Assembly: GCA_029891345.1 (NCBI GenBank)
Contig: CM056994.1
Span: 136,158,457-136,222,456 of the forward strand
DNA length: 64,000 nucleotides
From: Dryococelus australis
Taxonomy: Eukaryota > Arthropoda > Insecta > Phasmatodea > Phasmatidae
Direction of reading: 5' to 3'
Of the stretch, positions 46,025 through 57,349 are shown piece after piece. The number at the start of each line of letters is the position of its first letter. Position 1 is the first letter of the stretch. The translations under genes and the position numbers were made by a program. A model generated the notes under the pieces. That model did not search any database and was not told the DNA's origin. It worked only from the letters and a program-made list of their open reading frames with translations.

Positions 46025-46275
46025 GAGTGAAGAGATTTAGGTGGCTCTCAACAGCGAGGTCTTAAGAGCAGATGAGGGTGATTGAAGTGAATGTGGAACA
46101 GCACCAGAATGAAGGGGCGTGGGGAAACAAGAGATCCCTGATAAAACCCGCTGACCAATGGCATCGTCCGGCACAATTCCCACTTGTGAAAATCGGGTGA
46201 CCCGGTCAGGGATTGAACCCTGTTCGCCTTGGTGGGATGTGAGCGTGCTAATCGCTCAGCCATCATGGGTGGCCC
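46025..46275 (-). repeat. tRNA-derived SINE
   Basis: On the minus strand, TGGCTGAGCGATTAGCACGC resembles an internal A box, and GGTTCAATCCC further on is a near-consensus B box within AGGGTTCAATCCCT (a T-arm-like stem). The acceptor stem does not pair well, and about 150 further bases of tRNA-unrelated sequence follow, ending CACCTAAATCTCTTCACTCA. This is the layout of a SINE transcribed by RNA polymerase III, not a functional tRNA gene. It sits in the second intron of the MADF-BESS pseudogene, antisense to it. Confidence 0.68.
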
Positions 46276-47299
46276 CTGCACCAGAAGTAACCCATCAGCT
46301 TTTGGCCGGGAGCTAGACCGAGCGCTCCTGTAAGGTCTCTGGGGTTTGGTCCTTCCAGGCTGCTGGAACCTTCCCGTTGTAAAGGACTGGTCTGGTTGGC
46401 TGTCGGCAGGGCACAAAGTCTGTCATCTTCTACACAATTGGGAGCTTAGGAGCCACCACTCATTTCTGAATACCTGTTCAACAGATCTCTGGGAGTGAGC
46501 GTGCAACAATGGATAGTACAGGTTGGGGCTTCTGTGTCCTAGGCTGAGGTGCGGGTGCTGGATGAAGGACCTCAGGGGATCCTTTATGCAACGACGGAAG
46601 GCTGCGGGGTAAAGGATAGGCGTATTAATTCAGCAATTCACTGTGGAATCTCTGAAGGGCCTGTGCGTACTGCATCGCTGAAGAGGTGCATAGGATTCTC
46701 TGGGGTCACTGGGTCCTGCAGGTGCCTTATACCTGGAGGTATAAGGCCGGTGAATACTCATGCAGGCGTTCAGATGCAGTAATGTCAAACTCATATTCTC
46801 CTTGAGACCCTGTCTCTTGGAGTAGGTCATTAAGATGCATAGTACACTCTCCTCATCGAGGAGTGGAAGGCAGGCTCCTTGTTTTCCCTTATTACGTGTC
46901 AAGCCACGGGCAGACTGTAACTCAGTGGACACCCTATTCCATCATCTGGCAGGGACCGCACTATGCGCTGGAAGTCAGGCCGCACTGGCTAAGGTCAGAC
47001 AGGTGGGTGTTGCTTCGGGTATAAGGCTCCACAACCCAATGAACGTCCGTCTCTCTTGGCAGGAACCCGCAGTGGACAGGCTGATGGAAACCAAGCTGAC
47101 AAGCTATACAGAAGTCAGCGTACCTGTGAGTGACCCCCATTCCACCCACGGAGTAGATGGAAAGGTGGACAGAGCTAAGTGTGTGTGTGGGTTTAACAGA
47201 AGTGTCTGTTGATTCGTTTGAGCAACTTCTCCCTGATTACCTGCTTTCCTTTCCTTTTGAGGAATCCACAGGGAGCTAGGTACTAGGTCTACAGGAAAG
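46276..47299. other. GC-rich unassigned DNA
   Basis: Several 60-125 codon frames overlap on both strands without a recognised domain. It is next to an LTR-like block and might be retroelement interior, but I cannot show this. Confidence 0.3.
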
Positions 47300-48110
47300 G
47301 TGATTCTCAAGGTTTCGGTTTAGTTCAAGTTTATTTCCAGCAATTGAAAACGTGGTGACGTACTCGTTACTGCACATCTGCATGAGTAACGGCCGATAAA
47401 CTGTCCATACACCGTGGTAGCCGGTAGAGGTAACAGGTGTTAAGCTGGGGTGAGTGGTGTGCTAAGCGTGGTGTAGCCTGGCTAAGTGAATAGCTTCTCC
47501 TATTGTTGCTGTAGTTCCCTAGGTGTACGATGGTACGCTGAGCTGGGCACAACGTAGGGCGAAGACTAAGCAAGGTGAAGTAGGACCAATCCTGAGGAGG
47601 ACTGTACGATAGGAGTTTCCCTGTCTCAAACATGAATGTGTTGAGGAAAGGGGTGGGAGTTAGCAGGGATCTTCATATAGAGAGTCGCTTAACTAATGTC
47701 GCCAAGTGGTCAGACCACTATGCTACAAGGGCCTAAAGTATTCCAAGCAATGGGTGCTGGAAGAGCAGCCAGAATACAGGATGTGTCTGAGCAGCTAGTG
47801 CTAGACTGGTGGGTGACTTGTTCTGAGCAGTGAGTGCTAGAAACAAAAACCAAATGCCCCTGGAGGTTCGCACAAGACCTCCTTTTATAATAAAAATTGG
47901 GTAGTGCCCACCACTGATTGGCCGGCATCATGAGGGTGAGGGAGTAACCGCAGAACGGGAGGAGTAACAATGGCATGACTGGCAGCTGTGACATCACCGG
48001 CCGGTTCGAGGAAGGGAAGCAAAGATTAACGATAATACAACTACTGTTATCTAGCGGCGGAGAAATGAACTCGTCCTGCATGCATAGTTATGGTGGGCCA
48101 GCGAATAAAA
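47300..48110 (-). repeat. possible LTR, minus strand
   Basis: On the minus strand a GC-rich part is followed by TTATTATAAAAGGAGG (TATA-like, near 47885), a leader-like stretch, and AATAAACTTGAAC near 47320, in the order expected of an LTR promoter and poly-A signal. No second copy was seen. Confidence 0.35.
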
Positions 48111-48978
48111 CAAGCTGAGTAGTATACAGTACAATCTCAGCTCACGTGGTTGAAAAATTGTAAAATAAATTCCTATTTCAACAATGCTAAACATCAGGAT
48201 GGAGCTGAGGTAATCTGAATACAAATAATAGGGACGCATAATGCATCAGTTGTTTTAACAAGTTCTATAGCAAAACCGTTGACTTTTTTTTTTGTTATAC
48301 AAAAGTGAATTATGGAAAGAAGTTTGTAATGGGAGGGAATGACATATATGTGTGGACAGACAAGAGAAGCTTGTATTACCATTATAAGTTACAACAACAA
48401 AGATGTATTATTTTTTTATGCTCCATATGACTGTAAGTAAAAGACAAATATTACATTTACAATTAAGAAATGTTACAAATCTATAAATTTTAAAGTGTTA
48501 AATCATTTTTACTACAAATGTAAAATATTAGACATTTGTCTGCTGAAAGTTTTCTAACAGATATAAACTCCTTAAATACGATGTAGGCCAATATGGTTTA
48601 TCAATTTCTCCTTCTACTTTATTTAAATGTTTTTTACGCATAGAATTTTAATTTATATTATCACAAATCAAATTTCAAGACACACATATTACAACATAAC
48701 GAATGCTTAACAGATGTGGCAACAGGGCTTTGTAATGCTCACCGATAGGCTGAGATGGAGCAGTCAAGAAGTTCTGTGCCGGGTATAGTAGCATTAGTCA
48801 GTATTGTTTACCTTTTTCTATCAGTAGGCTAATAACTTTATTGGAAAATATATTTTTTGTTTCATTGCTGCAACAGTCTTTACTTGTGAATTAAATATCT
48901 TTGTTGTTATATAATTAAAAACAATGACTGCTTAGTAAAAATGAGGGAAACATGTTTAACTCAATTCCCTGACAAAAG

Positions 48979-49370
48979 AACATTTGTTGTAGGACAGTTT
49001 CAAATTTCAAAAAGAAAACTCAGCCTGTCAGCAGCAGGGAAAATCTGTGGCGGCTGCAACTGACTCAAGAGAGCTACAACATATTGGAAGATGAAACACA
49101 AAACAGTGTTGACAATCCAGAGTTCACATCACCAATTGCTCACAGGTGTCAAACACACCAGTTGTGAAAAGAAAAATAATCTGTCACAACATTTGAGACA
49201 CTGATATTTTGCAGCAGTTTGAGGCTCTCTTTTCTGCTACTGCTGCTGTGAAAGAGGCCATTGCAGAGCAAAAGAGAGATCCTGATGAGGAAGCCTTGAA
49301 ATTTTTCATGGCATCATTACTGTCGACGTGGAAGAAAATTTCTTGTACAAAGAGCAAAGGTGATGAGTGA
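48979..49370 (+). pseudogene. MADF-BESS gene last exon (BESS end), frameshifted
   Basis: An acceptor-like GACAAAAG ends at 48978. The first frame (RTFVVGQFQISKRKLSLSAA) agrees with the phase 2 of the preceding exon but meets a stop. Linker pieces appear in other frames (ETQNSVDNPEFTSPI, then NTPVVKRKII). The C-terminal frame from about 49210 to the TGA at 49368-49370 reads QQFEALFSATAAVKEAIAEQ, then DPDEEALKFFMASLLSTWKK. This is close to a BESS protein-interaction motif (acidic, then a hydrophobic FF..SL helix). Two or more frame changes make the exon non-functional. Together with 44044 and 45082 it defines a three-exon MADF-BESS relic whose last intron was enlarged by a SINE and LTR-like DNA. 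Confidence 0.6.
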
Positions 49371-49666
49371 TGTGACACTAATTTTTATTCATTAACTATC
49401 TAATCAAGAATAACTGTTGGCAGCTGTTGTGTTCCATGGTTCCAAAGTGTTGTAAATAAATAAATTAATGTTTGCCTAAGCTTATATTATCTTATTTAGA
49501 CTATCTTCCTCTGTCCTTCCACCACTCTTCTGCTCACTATCCTACCCTTCACCTCTCTTTCTTACTCCCTCAATAACTAGCTCTTCCCATCTCTTTTTGT
49601 GGTCTCCCTTGCAACATCCTTCCATTGTACCTTAGCTCCAGCATTCCTACCACTTTCCATTCTGTG

Positions 49667-50418
49667 TGTAGCATTGCAGTTTACACACATTTTATTGCTT
49701 TTATAATTGTTTTTCAGTTCATTTTTAGTTAAAATTCCCAGTTTCATTTGTCAGTGAGTGTAATAGTCCAAATTTTTCCTTTCATGCCACCTGTTAGAAG
49801 TAAAGGCTTTATCAGTTTTGGTGCGAGTCTGTATTTCAAGTGTTATCTGTATTACATGGCTCTTTCGAATTCTCAGGCTTCAAAGTGAGGTGATGCAATT
49901 TTTGAGATTACGTTTTGTTCATGTTTCCCATGCCATCAGCAGTTTTGTAGTTTCAAGCGCGCCATGATGTCATGTTCAGCCAATAGGAGGTCGCAAGCCC
50001 CGACCAAATGTGTATTTTTAGATTTGTAGTTTGGAGTGGGGATAGCTGTACATGCCGAGCTGTGGGCAGCGAGCCCAGGGATTATTATTAATATTAGTAC
50101 AACTGTAGAGACAACATATAATTCGTGAGATTTTTTCGTCAAGTGAACAATTGAGGTCGAGACATGTACTGAATCTGTGAGTGTTAAATGAAAAGGAAGG
50201 CGTGTCGTGTGATGTCCTACTGACATAAAATGTGATTGTTTTAGACCTCCAACAATAAATAGAGTATAATTCTGAATTGGACATTTCCTGTTATTGTTTC
50301 TACAAAACCAGGTGAACCAATTTTTGTACTTTACATGGGTAAGGCTAGCCGAACCCAACGTAAGTGCTGAAGAGCTGTAACCTGCATTATAGTATAGTGA
50401 GTAAAATGCTATGTTGCA
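49667..50418 (+). repeat. LTR-like unit, copy B (752 bp)
   Basis: It starts TGTAGCATTGCAG and ends TGTTGCA. It matches copy A at 40003-41017 in the same orientation over most of its length. AATAAATAGAG near 50251 is a candidate poly-A signal. The 187-codon minus frame across it is an antisense artefact. Confidence 0.65.
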
Positions 50419-52194
50419 AAATGAACGCGTAGACAGAGTTTGTGATAACACATGCATGAACTTGTAACTGTGGATGAAGGCCACGTTGCATGTGGGCATG
50501 CTTGTCGGGCCTCATTCTGACTTCTGTTTTTATTACCAACTTAGCAAAACAGGCACTTGGTTGCATTAACATCTGGATATTGAGATACATGTAACTAACA
50601 GTTATACAGTATGGATAATGTTTTCAAGTTAAATATTCATAACCAGAAATTTTATATAACATTATAGGGGCATACCTCAGATACACTTGCATCATAGCTA
50701 TGTGTATAATAAAAAAGAAGATATGTATGAAAAATCCAAGGGAAATAAGCATGCAGATATAAAGAGCCTACTGGTGGCATTCAGCTGTTTAAGTCACAGT
50801 GAAATTTTGACAAAAACTAACAGTCACTAATTCGCAGTGTCATGAATAATTAACTGAACTGATTGTTTGAAGAATATTTAACCATTGCGGGCTTTAACGC
50901 TGAAGAAAGTAAAATTAACTGAAACTGCAATGGAATGTGAAGATGAGACAGATAAAGGAATGCCTTGAGAAAACCCAACAGCAGTGTTCACCATGTTTCT
51001 CACATGTAACAAAATGACGCGACTTCAATGGAATGAAACCTTGTTTATCATAGTGTGAAGCAAAAAGTCTTGAGCACTGCAACTCCTGCCATGAACGAAT
51101 TGGCCAAGTTGTATACAAGATGACAGCCACATTTCACTTGCCAATATAACACACTTATGTGAATTCTCAAATATTTTTAAACAGGGAGTGGTTGATTATT
51201 CACATTTTCGTTCCCTATAGAGCACAGCATTATATAGACAAAAATTGTTGAATGTCGTGTTTGTATATACATTTTGCCAACAAACAGGAATGTTTAAGCC
51301 TGTAGTTAAATTGCAATCAATAATGTCATGAACTTTATATGTTCATTTGTTGATTGATTGGAAAATATTAATATCACATTTGATGGGATGTAATGTTTGG
51401 CTGCATCAGTCTTCATTAGGTCACATTAGAAATTATATGTATCAATGGCAGATGTAGATGTACGCAGTAATAATAAAGAATGGCATCTTTTGAAGAGATT
51501 GCGAAAAACCTGAGAACTGCATTTTTGGGTTTACAGATTATGCTGAATAAAGCATTACAATATAAGTAAATTTTTAAAATTAATTCTTTTTGTACACTTC
51601 AACTAATAGTTGATGAATCACTTTTTACTAGTTAAATACAGAAATTTTGTAAACTTTTTGTTAGTTTATTAAAGTTAACTTTTATTTTAATACTACATTT
51701 TACTACCCCAGCATCCCAATGTTTTCCATAATGCTTCAAACTATTGGTTTATCTGTATTTTACATCACATTTTTCTTCAGAAATTTGTGTACACACACCA
51801 TACCCTGCAACAATACTAATACTTTATAAGGCATTTCAATGATAACACACAGCAAGATGGAATTTACATTTGTTCGAGCAAACAATGTAAATTTGAAATT
51901 GTCTGTTTCCATAAACATTACATTTAATATTACTGCAGCAGATTTTGGCCCCTAGGTGTCAGCCACTTTGCTTGAGAATGTTAATTGCATGTAAACATGA
52001 TATTTATTGCATGTATGAACAATAGTAAAATACAGTAAGAGTTTTGCACAATTGTCAGTCTTTTTGTTGTAAATTAATTTGAAAATGTTTATTCCAAAAT
52101 GTCGTTTTCACTGAAGTGAGTGTGTTGCTTAATTATTCATTACGCAAAACCATGTACATAAGTTACCATGATACTTTCCACTTTTCATAAACAG
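50419..52194. other. no recognisable gene
   Basis: AT-rich sequence with scattered short frames and no family motif. Confidence 0.5.
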
Positions 52195-52304
52195 TGAAAT
52201 TATATCTTTGTAAAGGGCGACATCATTACATCAATATAAAAGCTGCCAATGAACGAATGTTGTGTTGGAAGGCAAGATACAATGAGGAACAAAAAGTCAC
52301 TTTG
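52195..52304 (+). CDS. possible internal exon of unknown gene
   Basis: After an acceptor-like CTTTTCATAAACAG, an open stretch encodes KLYLCKGRHHYINIKAANER, then MLCWKARYNEEQKVTL. It ends at a possible donor (TTTG|GTATAT). The amino-acid composition (charged, with spaced Cys, His and Trp) is protein-like, but I recognise no domain. It could be an exon, or a remnant of a mobile-element gene. Confidence 0.28.
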
Positions 52305-52428
52305 GTATATTCTCTTGTTTTACATTCTCAAGTTACATGCAGTAAGACAAAAAGCACACCAAAAATATTTATATTTGTAAGCTAATCAAACTCTGTTTGC
52401 AGAGAATTTTTGTTTTTCTGTTATTAGA

Positions 52429-52469
52429 GGCTGCCCTGAGTACCAAACCGGTATTACAAATACCATCAT
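52429..52469 (+). CDS. possible small exon
   Basis: A pyrimidine-rich acceptor (TTTTCTGTTATTAG) and a strong donor (CATG|GTGAGT) enclose about 41 bases coding for GCPEYQTGITNTIM in one frame. It would follow the candidate exon at 52195. Joined frames are uncertain. Confidence 0.25.
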
Positions 52470-52739
52470 GGTGAGTCACAATTTAACTTTATTAACAACA
52501 CAACATACATTTGTACCCTGCAATAGGATGTGTCATTAATAAAAAGTTAAGAACATTAAAATAACAAATTATGGGCAAATGGAATATTAATGTCATTTAC
52601 AAACAGTATGTATTATTTCGTCACAGTAAATTATACATGTATGACAAATGCTGTTAATACTGCTTTTTAAAGTGGTATTTCAAGAATTCAGCAACATGAA
52701 ACACTTTTCAGGAGGGTAACGTATTAAAAAAATTTCAAA

Positions 52740-53165
52740 CACCTGAATGTCACATCTTACCAGAAAGAAGCATTGTAATGGCAACTAAAAATAGCATAAA
52801 CAAGCTTTGTGTGTGTTCAGTTTCCTCAGAATTTTAAGCAGCGACTACCTTTAGGGTATCAATAGAGCAATCTGTTCACAAAAGATACAGCACTGTCACC
52901 ATAGTTTAAAACTGTTCTACAGAAGATTAAATATCATAAACAGAGGTTACTTACAGCTACTTTGCTGACTTGACCACTTTCAATGACCACATTTATGTTT
53001 CAATACCCAAATTTACATATTGACAACAAAATAACAACTTTCATTTTTGTCCTGAAAAAATATTTACATTGAAATACTCCACATATTTTTAAAAAGATAA
53101 TATACACACCTGCTTACAAGACCCATATAACAAGGGAGGCCCCTTTAAGTTGGCATTTTACAAAA
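52740..53165 (-). repeat. paralogue of the Tc1 target site (uninterrupted copy)
   Basis: Its reverse complement reads through ATTTCAATGTAAATATTTTT, TCAGGACAAAAATGAAAGTT, TTTTAAACTATGGTGACAGT and GTATCTTTTGTGAACAGATT without interruption. The same blocks are separated by 4.7 kb of transposon at 19195-24340. It supports the inferred insertion point near 19460/24180. Confidence 0.8.
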
Positions 53166-54125
53166 ACAAAAAAAACCCACAAAAGAGTATTGTTTGACAG
53201 AGCAACAAACTTTAAAGAATATGTTAATAAACGTGGTCATTATTGAATAGTATTGGTTAACAAGAAAACTCTGAAATAAAACATACAAAACTTGGTGAAC
53301 TATACATTAAATTGAAAGTACACCTAGATTTGCAACCTTTAATCAAATACGTACATTTAGTTTTCAACTTAACTGGCATTGTCCGGAAATTGGTTAAGAA
53401 ATGTGCAATTGCTGAAATGTATGAAGGGGATACTTTACTTACGTGATGAAACCACTACACTGTATTTGTTTAACTGCAAACATCAAGAAAAGGATCACAT
53501 TTCTCCCAGTCAGCTTGGTTTCATTTGGATCCTACCAAATGCAGCAAATAAAGTACTTTCCACAGAGACTTTTAAGAGGTAGCACATACTCTTGTTTAAA
53601 ACATTATGAAAGCATTTTTTTTTTGCAAATAAAACTTTCCTTTAGTTTGTCATATGTCAAGTACTTTTACTATAATCATATTCAGTTTAAAAACTCTGGT
53701 ATTTCAGAAAAAAAAAATTATTTTTCTAATATACTTTTGTGCAATACAATTGGTCGTATCACCTCACATCATAAAGTACTTGATCGAAAAGCTACAAACC
53801 AAAATATAACATTTCCTAAATCAGTCTTCGAATACAGATATTTATTCAAAAAATTTTATACATTGAATTACTTAAAATTATATTCTATGTACCCACATTC
53901 AGTAGCATTCCACTCAAAGAAGAGTTAGTTTATCCTCTTGAATTATGCCCCCATCTCTACTGAATATTATACGCTGCTATTCACACCATAACCTTCAGAA
54001 ACATACCACACCACTGCCAGTTGACACTTCCTACATCAGTACTGAAGAAATCTCGCAACTAGTTTTTTTGGGAACTGGCACAATGAAAAGAACAATTTGA
54101 ATGTGTGGCATTAAAGTCCTGTAAA
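53166..54125. other. no recognisable gene
   Basis: A 161-codon frame at 53443-53928 is made of low-complexity aromatic- and lysine-rich sequence from AT-rich DNA. I see no domain. Confidence 0.5.
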
Positions 54126-54494
54126 GGCTGTTCATGATAAAGTGAGCAGTTTTGAAATAAACCCTAGAAAATGTCACTGTCCCTGCCTGCATATACTTTA
54201 ACAGGTGCCCTGAGAGACATGCGCCCAGTAAAGTTGGTAACAATGGATGGAAAGCAGCTCTATATCTTAACGTCGAATAAAAAGTGTTAGGTAACCATTT
54301 GTGATAACTGAAATTATTTCTTTCGCTTTCTGTACTTTTCTAATAATTTCAACAGTTTCACTTGACCAACGCATGAATAAAGTGATGAGGCCAATGGCAA
54401 TATTAATTTTACATAAGGTGAGAGAAAACACAATATATGTACAAGAAGATCTTAAGCAGGGCTTTCAAAAGTACTCATTTTACTGTGAACAGCC
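54126..54494. mobile_element. MITE, family A long subtype (369 bp)
   Basis: The ends are GGCTGTTCATGATAAAGTGA and the inverse TACTCATTTTACTGTGAACA-GCC. The interior matches the truncated copy at 4099-4316. Flanks are TAAA and TATA, so a TA-containing duplication is possible but not clean. It lies directly downstream of the Harbinger transposase relic on the minus strand. Confidence 0.8.
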
Positions 54495-54544
54495 TATAGT
54501 TGACTTACGTTTGCAGCTCTCCAGTTCTCTTCATCTCGCAGTTA

Positions 54545-55412
54545 AGTGATGCTTTTGTAATTGGTAAAGGTCATGAGAATATACCGATCAGGTCTCATTT
54601 TCAAGTTATTTAACACAGTTGTAGTAAGAGTGATTACTGTAGCAGTCTCAGCTGAACCACTCATGGTCTGGTTATATATTTGCCAATGAGCCCCAACAAA
54701 ACCAAAATTATTTTCTACAGTCCTCCTGGCTCCAGATAACCGATAATTGAATGGCATCACACAAATTGCTTCCTAGGTAGGGTTTCATTATGCATGTCTT
54801 TAGCGGAAATGCATCAGCTACAAATACAAATGGTAAACTTTTCTGTGTACCAGGAAGTAAGCTCACCAAAAAGTTACATCTTGTGTTAGCAACATCTGTC
54901 TGAAAGAACTGGCTGAAAAATCACACCCCCCCCCCCCCCAACATTTTTTGAGTTATAATCACAACATTGACCCATGTAAACATGTAATTAGCATTGCAGC
55001 ATTCCATCAATACAATAGAAAACTACTTATTATAGTTGAATTATCGTGAGCCAGATTTCGGGAGGCACTTGGAATGGACATGTATCCCATAAAGTGCGCC
55101 AAGGCAGTTGGAGAAATTATACTTTCCCAGAATTCTGTGACAATGTTTTTCCAATCACTCTCTGTACGCTTAGCCATGTATTCAACACTCAACACATTGC
55201 ACAACATGGTGCAAACTTCAATGATAATCTTGTTTGCAGTAGACCTGTCTACACAAAATTCCCACGCTAATGAATGGCGAGATCCTCCTTGAGCAAGGTT
55301 TTCAACATCATTGAAAGTTTTTGCTCGGGTGTCAAGAGTTTTCCTGCGAATTCCCTTCAGAAGGAATGGTTTCATCAAACTTAGCAAACTTTTCAAACTG
55401 GAAGCTGTTCAT
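54545..55412 (-). pseudogene. PIF/Harbinger transposase (HARBI1-like), decayed
   Basis: On the minus strand the protein starts near 55412 (MNSFQFEKFAKF). It continues with SLLSLMKPFLLKGIRRKTLD and LAQGGSRHSLAWEFCVDRST then ANKIIIEVCTMLCNVL, the helix-turn-helix region of Harbinger transposases. In another frame NFSNCLGALYGIHV replaces the usual NFPNC.GA.DGKH, so the first catalytic aspartate is tyrosine. SGSR, FNY and FSIVLM follow. A G14 run (plus-strand C at 54926-54939) disrupts the centre. LPGTQKSLPFVFVADAFPLK and FNYRLSGARRTVENNFGFVG near 54720 give the C-terminal part. Multiple stops and frameshifts: inactive. Harbinger transposases bind TIRs with help of a Myb-like partner. Confidence 0.88.
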
Positions 55413-55670
55413 CCTCTTATTTACGAATAACTGCTGGTGGTAGTAATTCTTGATATTAGGGAAAATTGTGAACAATTAGCAGACTTGTTCTCTTTCCTGA
55501 TTTAGTGGACTTACCAACCACCTTCTGCTACAGATTACTTTTTCTTTCTTTATTGATTCTACAGGTCATTGAGTACCACCTGCAGAATCCAAGAGATGCC
55601 AACCATTTGCAAAAGCTATAAGTAGTATTTTGTTTAAAAATCTGTAATGTTCATTTATTTTCAGAAGTGA

Positions 55671-55815
55671 ATATTCATCTCAATGCTTTCAACATAGTGA
55701 TATTCACCTCGAAGTTCGCAACATAATGATATTAGTCTCAATGTTCTCAACATAATTATATTGCTCTTAATGTTCTCAATGTAATGATATTCATCTCTAT
55801 GTTCTCAACATAATT
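55671..55815 (+). repeat. tandem repeat, five units of 29 bp
   Basis: Five consecutive units of the form ATATTCATCTCAATG then CTTTCAACATAGTG are exactly 29 bases each, with substitutions. No coding reading is supported. Confidence 0.9.
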
Positions 55816-57119
55816 ATACACAAATTTACAGTGCTAGAGAAACAGTACATGTAAACTAAAGAATGTTTATTCTCATTCACTCTACAGCTGTTGTTTTTAA
55901 CCTTTAAACACAATTTTGAATTATTTTTTAATTAATATTAATAAAAGTCTGTTTGGTCTGTTATAGGCTTCAACCAGCAGTAGGTGTATGGACCATACGC
56001 ATAGTTGATTTGTAGTTTAGTGAAGTAAGATCTCTTTTAAATACTACCCTTTTAGACAACTTTCTTAGACTGTTGAAAATTGAGTATTTATTTTGATACT
56101 GAGATATGCTACGCTTGAAACAATTTGACAGTAATGAACACATACCAAAAGAAAGAAGTTTCAAATTCTTTAAATAGGCCTACCCTTAATGAGTTCAATT
56201 GTGTTTGCCAACATAAAAGCCCTATAGAAAAACACGCAATTTTCATCCCCGTAAATTTCACAGTTTCTTACCACAGATAATGAACACTTGCTATTTACAT
56301 ATGATAGAATGTCATTAATTGATTTTCATAAATGCAACGTTGTTGCAGTTTGTGCTTATAGCAAATATATTCTGTGTATCATATAAGAAACGTATCTGGC
56401 ACATTACATGTTGAGACTTTTGGTGTTGTATCAGAATTAACAATATCCATTCTAAACCAATTCATCAACCAACATCCAGCATCACATAAGATAAACACAT
56501 GCCACTTTAACGATTTGACACTCAATGCCTCATTTATTACTCTCGAATCTTGCTTGTCAGAAATTGATTCTGCTGCAACTACTGCAATAGATTTCTCAAA
56601 ACAAAGACATTTTCACTACAGCACACAGTTAAATATTATATTTCTTTAACAATTTTGCTAAACATTAATTTATTTATGCTAATATTTACAATTTTCCACA
56701 CTGCCAAGAATCTGATTTAAATTCTCGTTATAGCAAGTATACTTTAGAAAACAACACATTTGCAGGAAAACCTATTTTGAAAAACTGAAAATTAGGGATG
56801 GGGCGAGTCAATTCTTCGATCCATCAATTCTTACATTTTACTCGGAATCTATTAATCAATGTTTCTGCCATCGATTATAGATTCCTTGTGTCTACATTGC
56901 ATCATATAGCCTATGCTCCTATGAAAGGTATTTTGTTTTAACTGCTGGAAAATACGACGCTGCGACAGAGCTGCGAAGTACTACGGATTTTTTGTAATTG
57001 TTACTGATTGTAACGTCCAGTTACGGAATTACGGAGGCTTCCTTATTTATTACGGAAATTGATAGCCTTAGCCTTAACAATATGTCTGAATTTTTTTGTA
57101 TTTTTTTAGTTCTAATATA
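55816..57119. other. no gene; possible hAT-like terminus near 56800
   Basis: TAGGGATGGGGCGAGTCAAT and the following ATTC/GATC-rich wording (56794-56890) resemble the terminus of some hAT elements. No opposite end or transposase was found. The 91-codon frame at 56374 has no known domain. Confidence 0.35.
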
Positions 57120-57124
57120 TTTAC

Positions 57125-57340
57125 GGTACGCTGTATTGTCTGAAGTATGGTAAATATCCTACTCTTACCAGAAACTTGCATGCGAGTCGACAATTTCAAT
57201 ATTCTCTGGACACAAGAGTGATACATATATAGGGTATGATGTATTGTCTGCCGTGCAGTAAATATCGTACTTTTACCTGAAGCTTGCATGCCAGTCAAAA
57301 ATTTCAGTATTCTCTGCAAACAGTGCTATCAATTCAGTAT
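57125..57340 (+). repeat. tandem duplication, about 108 bp unit
   Basis: Two adjacent units share GTATTGTCTG, GTAAATATC, CTTGCATGC and TTTCA-TATTCTCTG at a constant offset of 108 bases. Confidence 0.82.
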
Positions 57341-57349
57341 CAGAGGCAG

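Noticed and set aside
46170-46275. tRNA gene on the minus strand
   Set aside because: A and B box-like sequences and a T-stem are present, but the acceptor stem does not pair and tRNA-unrelated sequence continues; a SINE fits better.
45640-48800. Terminal inverted repeats of one large element in the MADF intron
   Set aside because: The similarity between 45640-45760 and the inverse of 48690-48800 is short and interrupted, and no target duplication was seen.
49936-50499. 187-codon minus-strand open frame
   Set aside because: It lies across LTR-like copy B, is not conserved in copy A, and shows no domain.
53443-53928. 161-codon plus-strand open frame
   Set aside because: Low-complexity AT-rich translation without domain or splice context.
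55671-55815. CRISPR-like array
   Set aside because: The five units are contiguous 29-bp tandem copies without spacers, in eukaryotic DNA.
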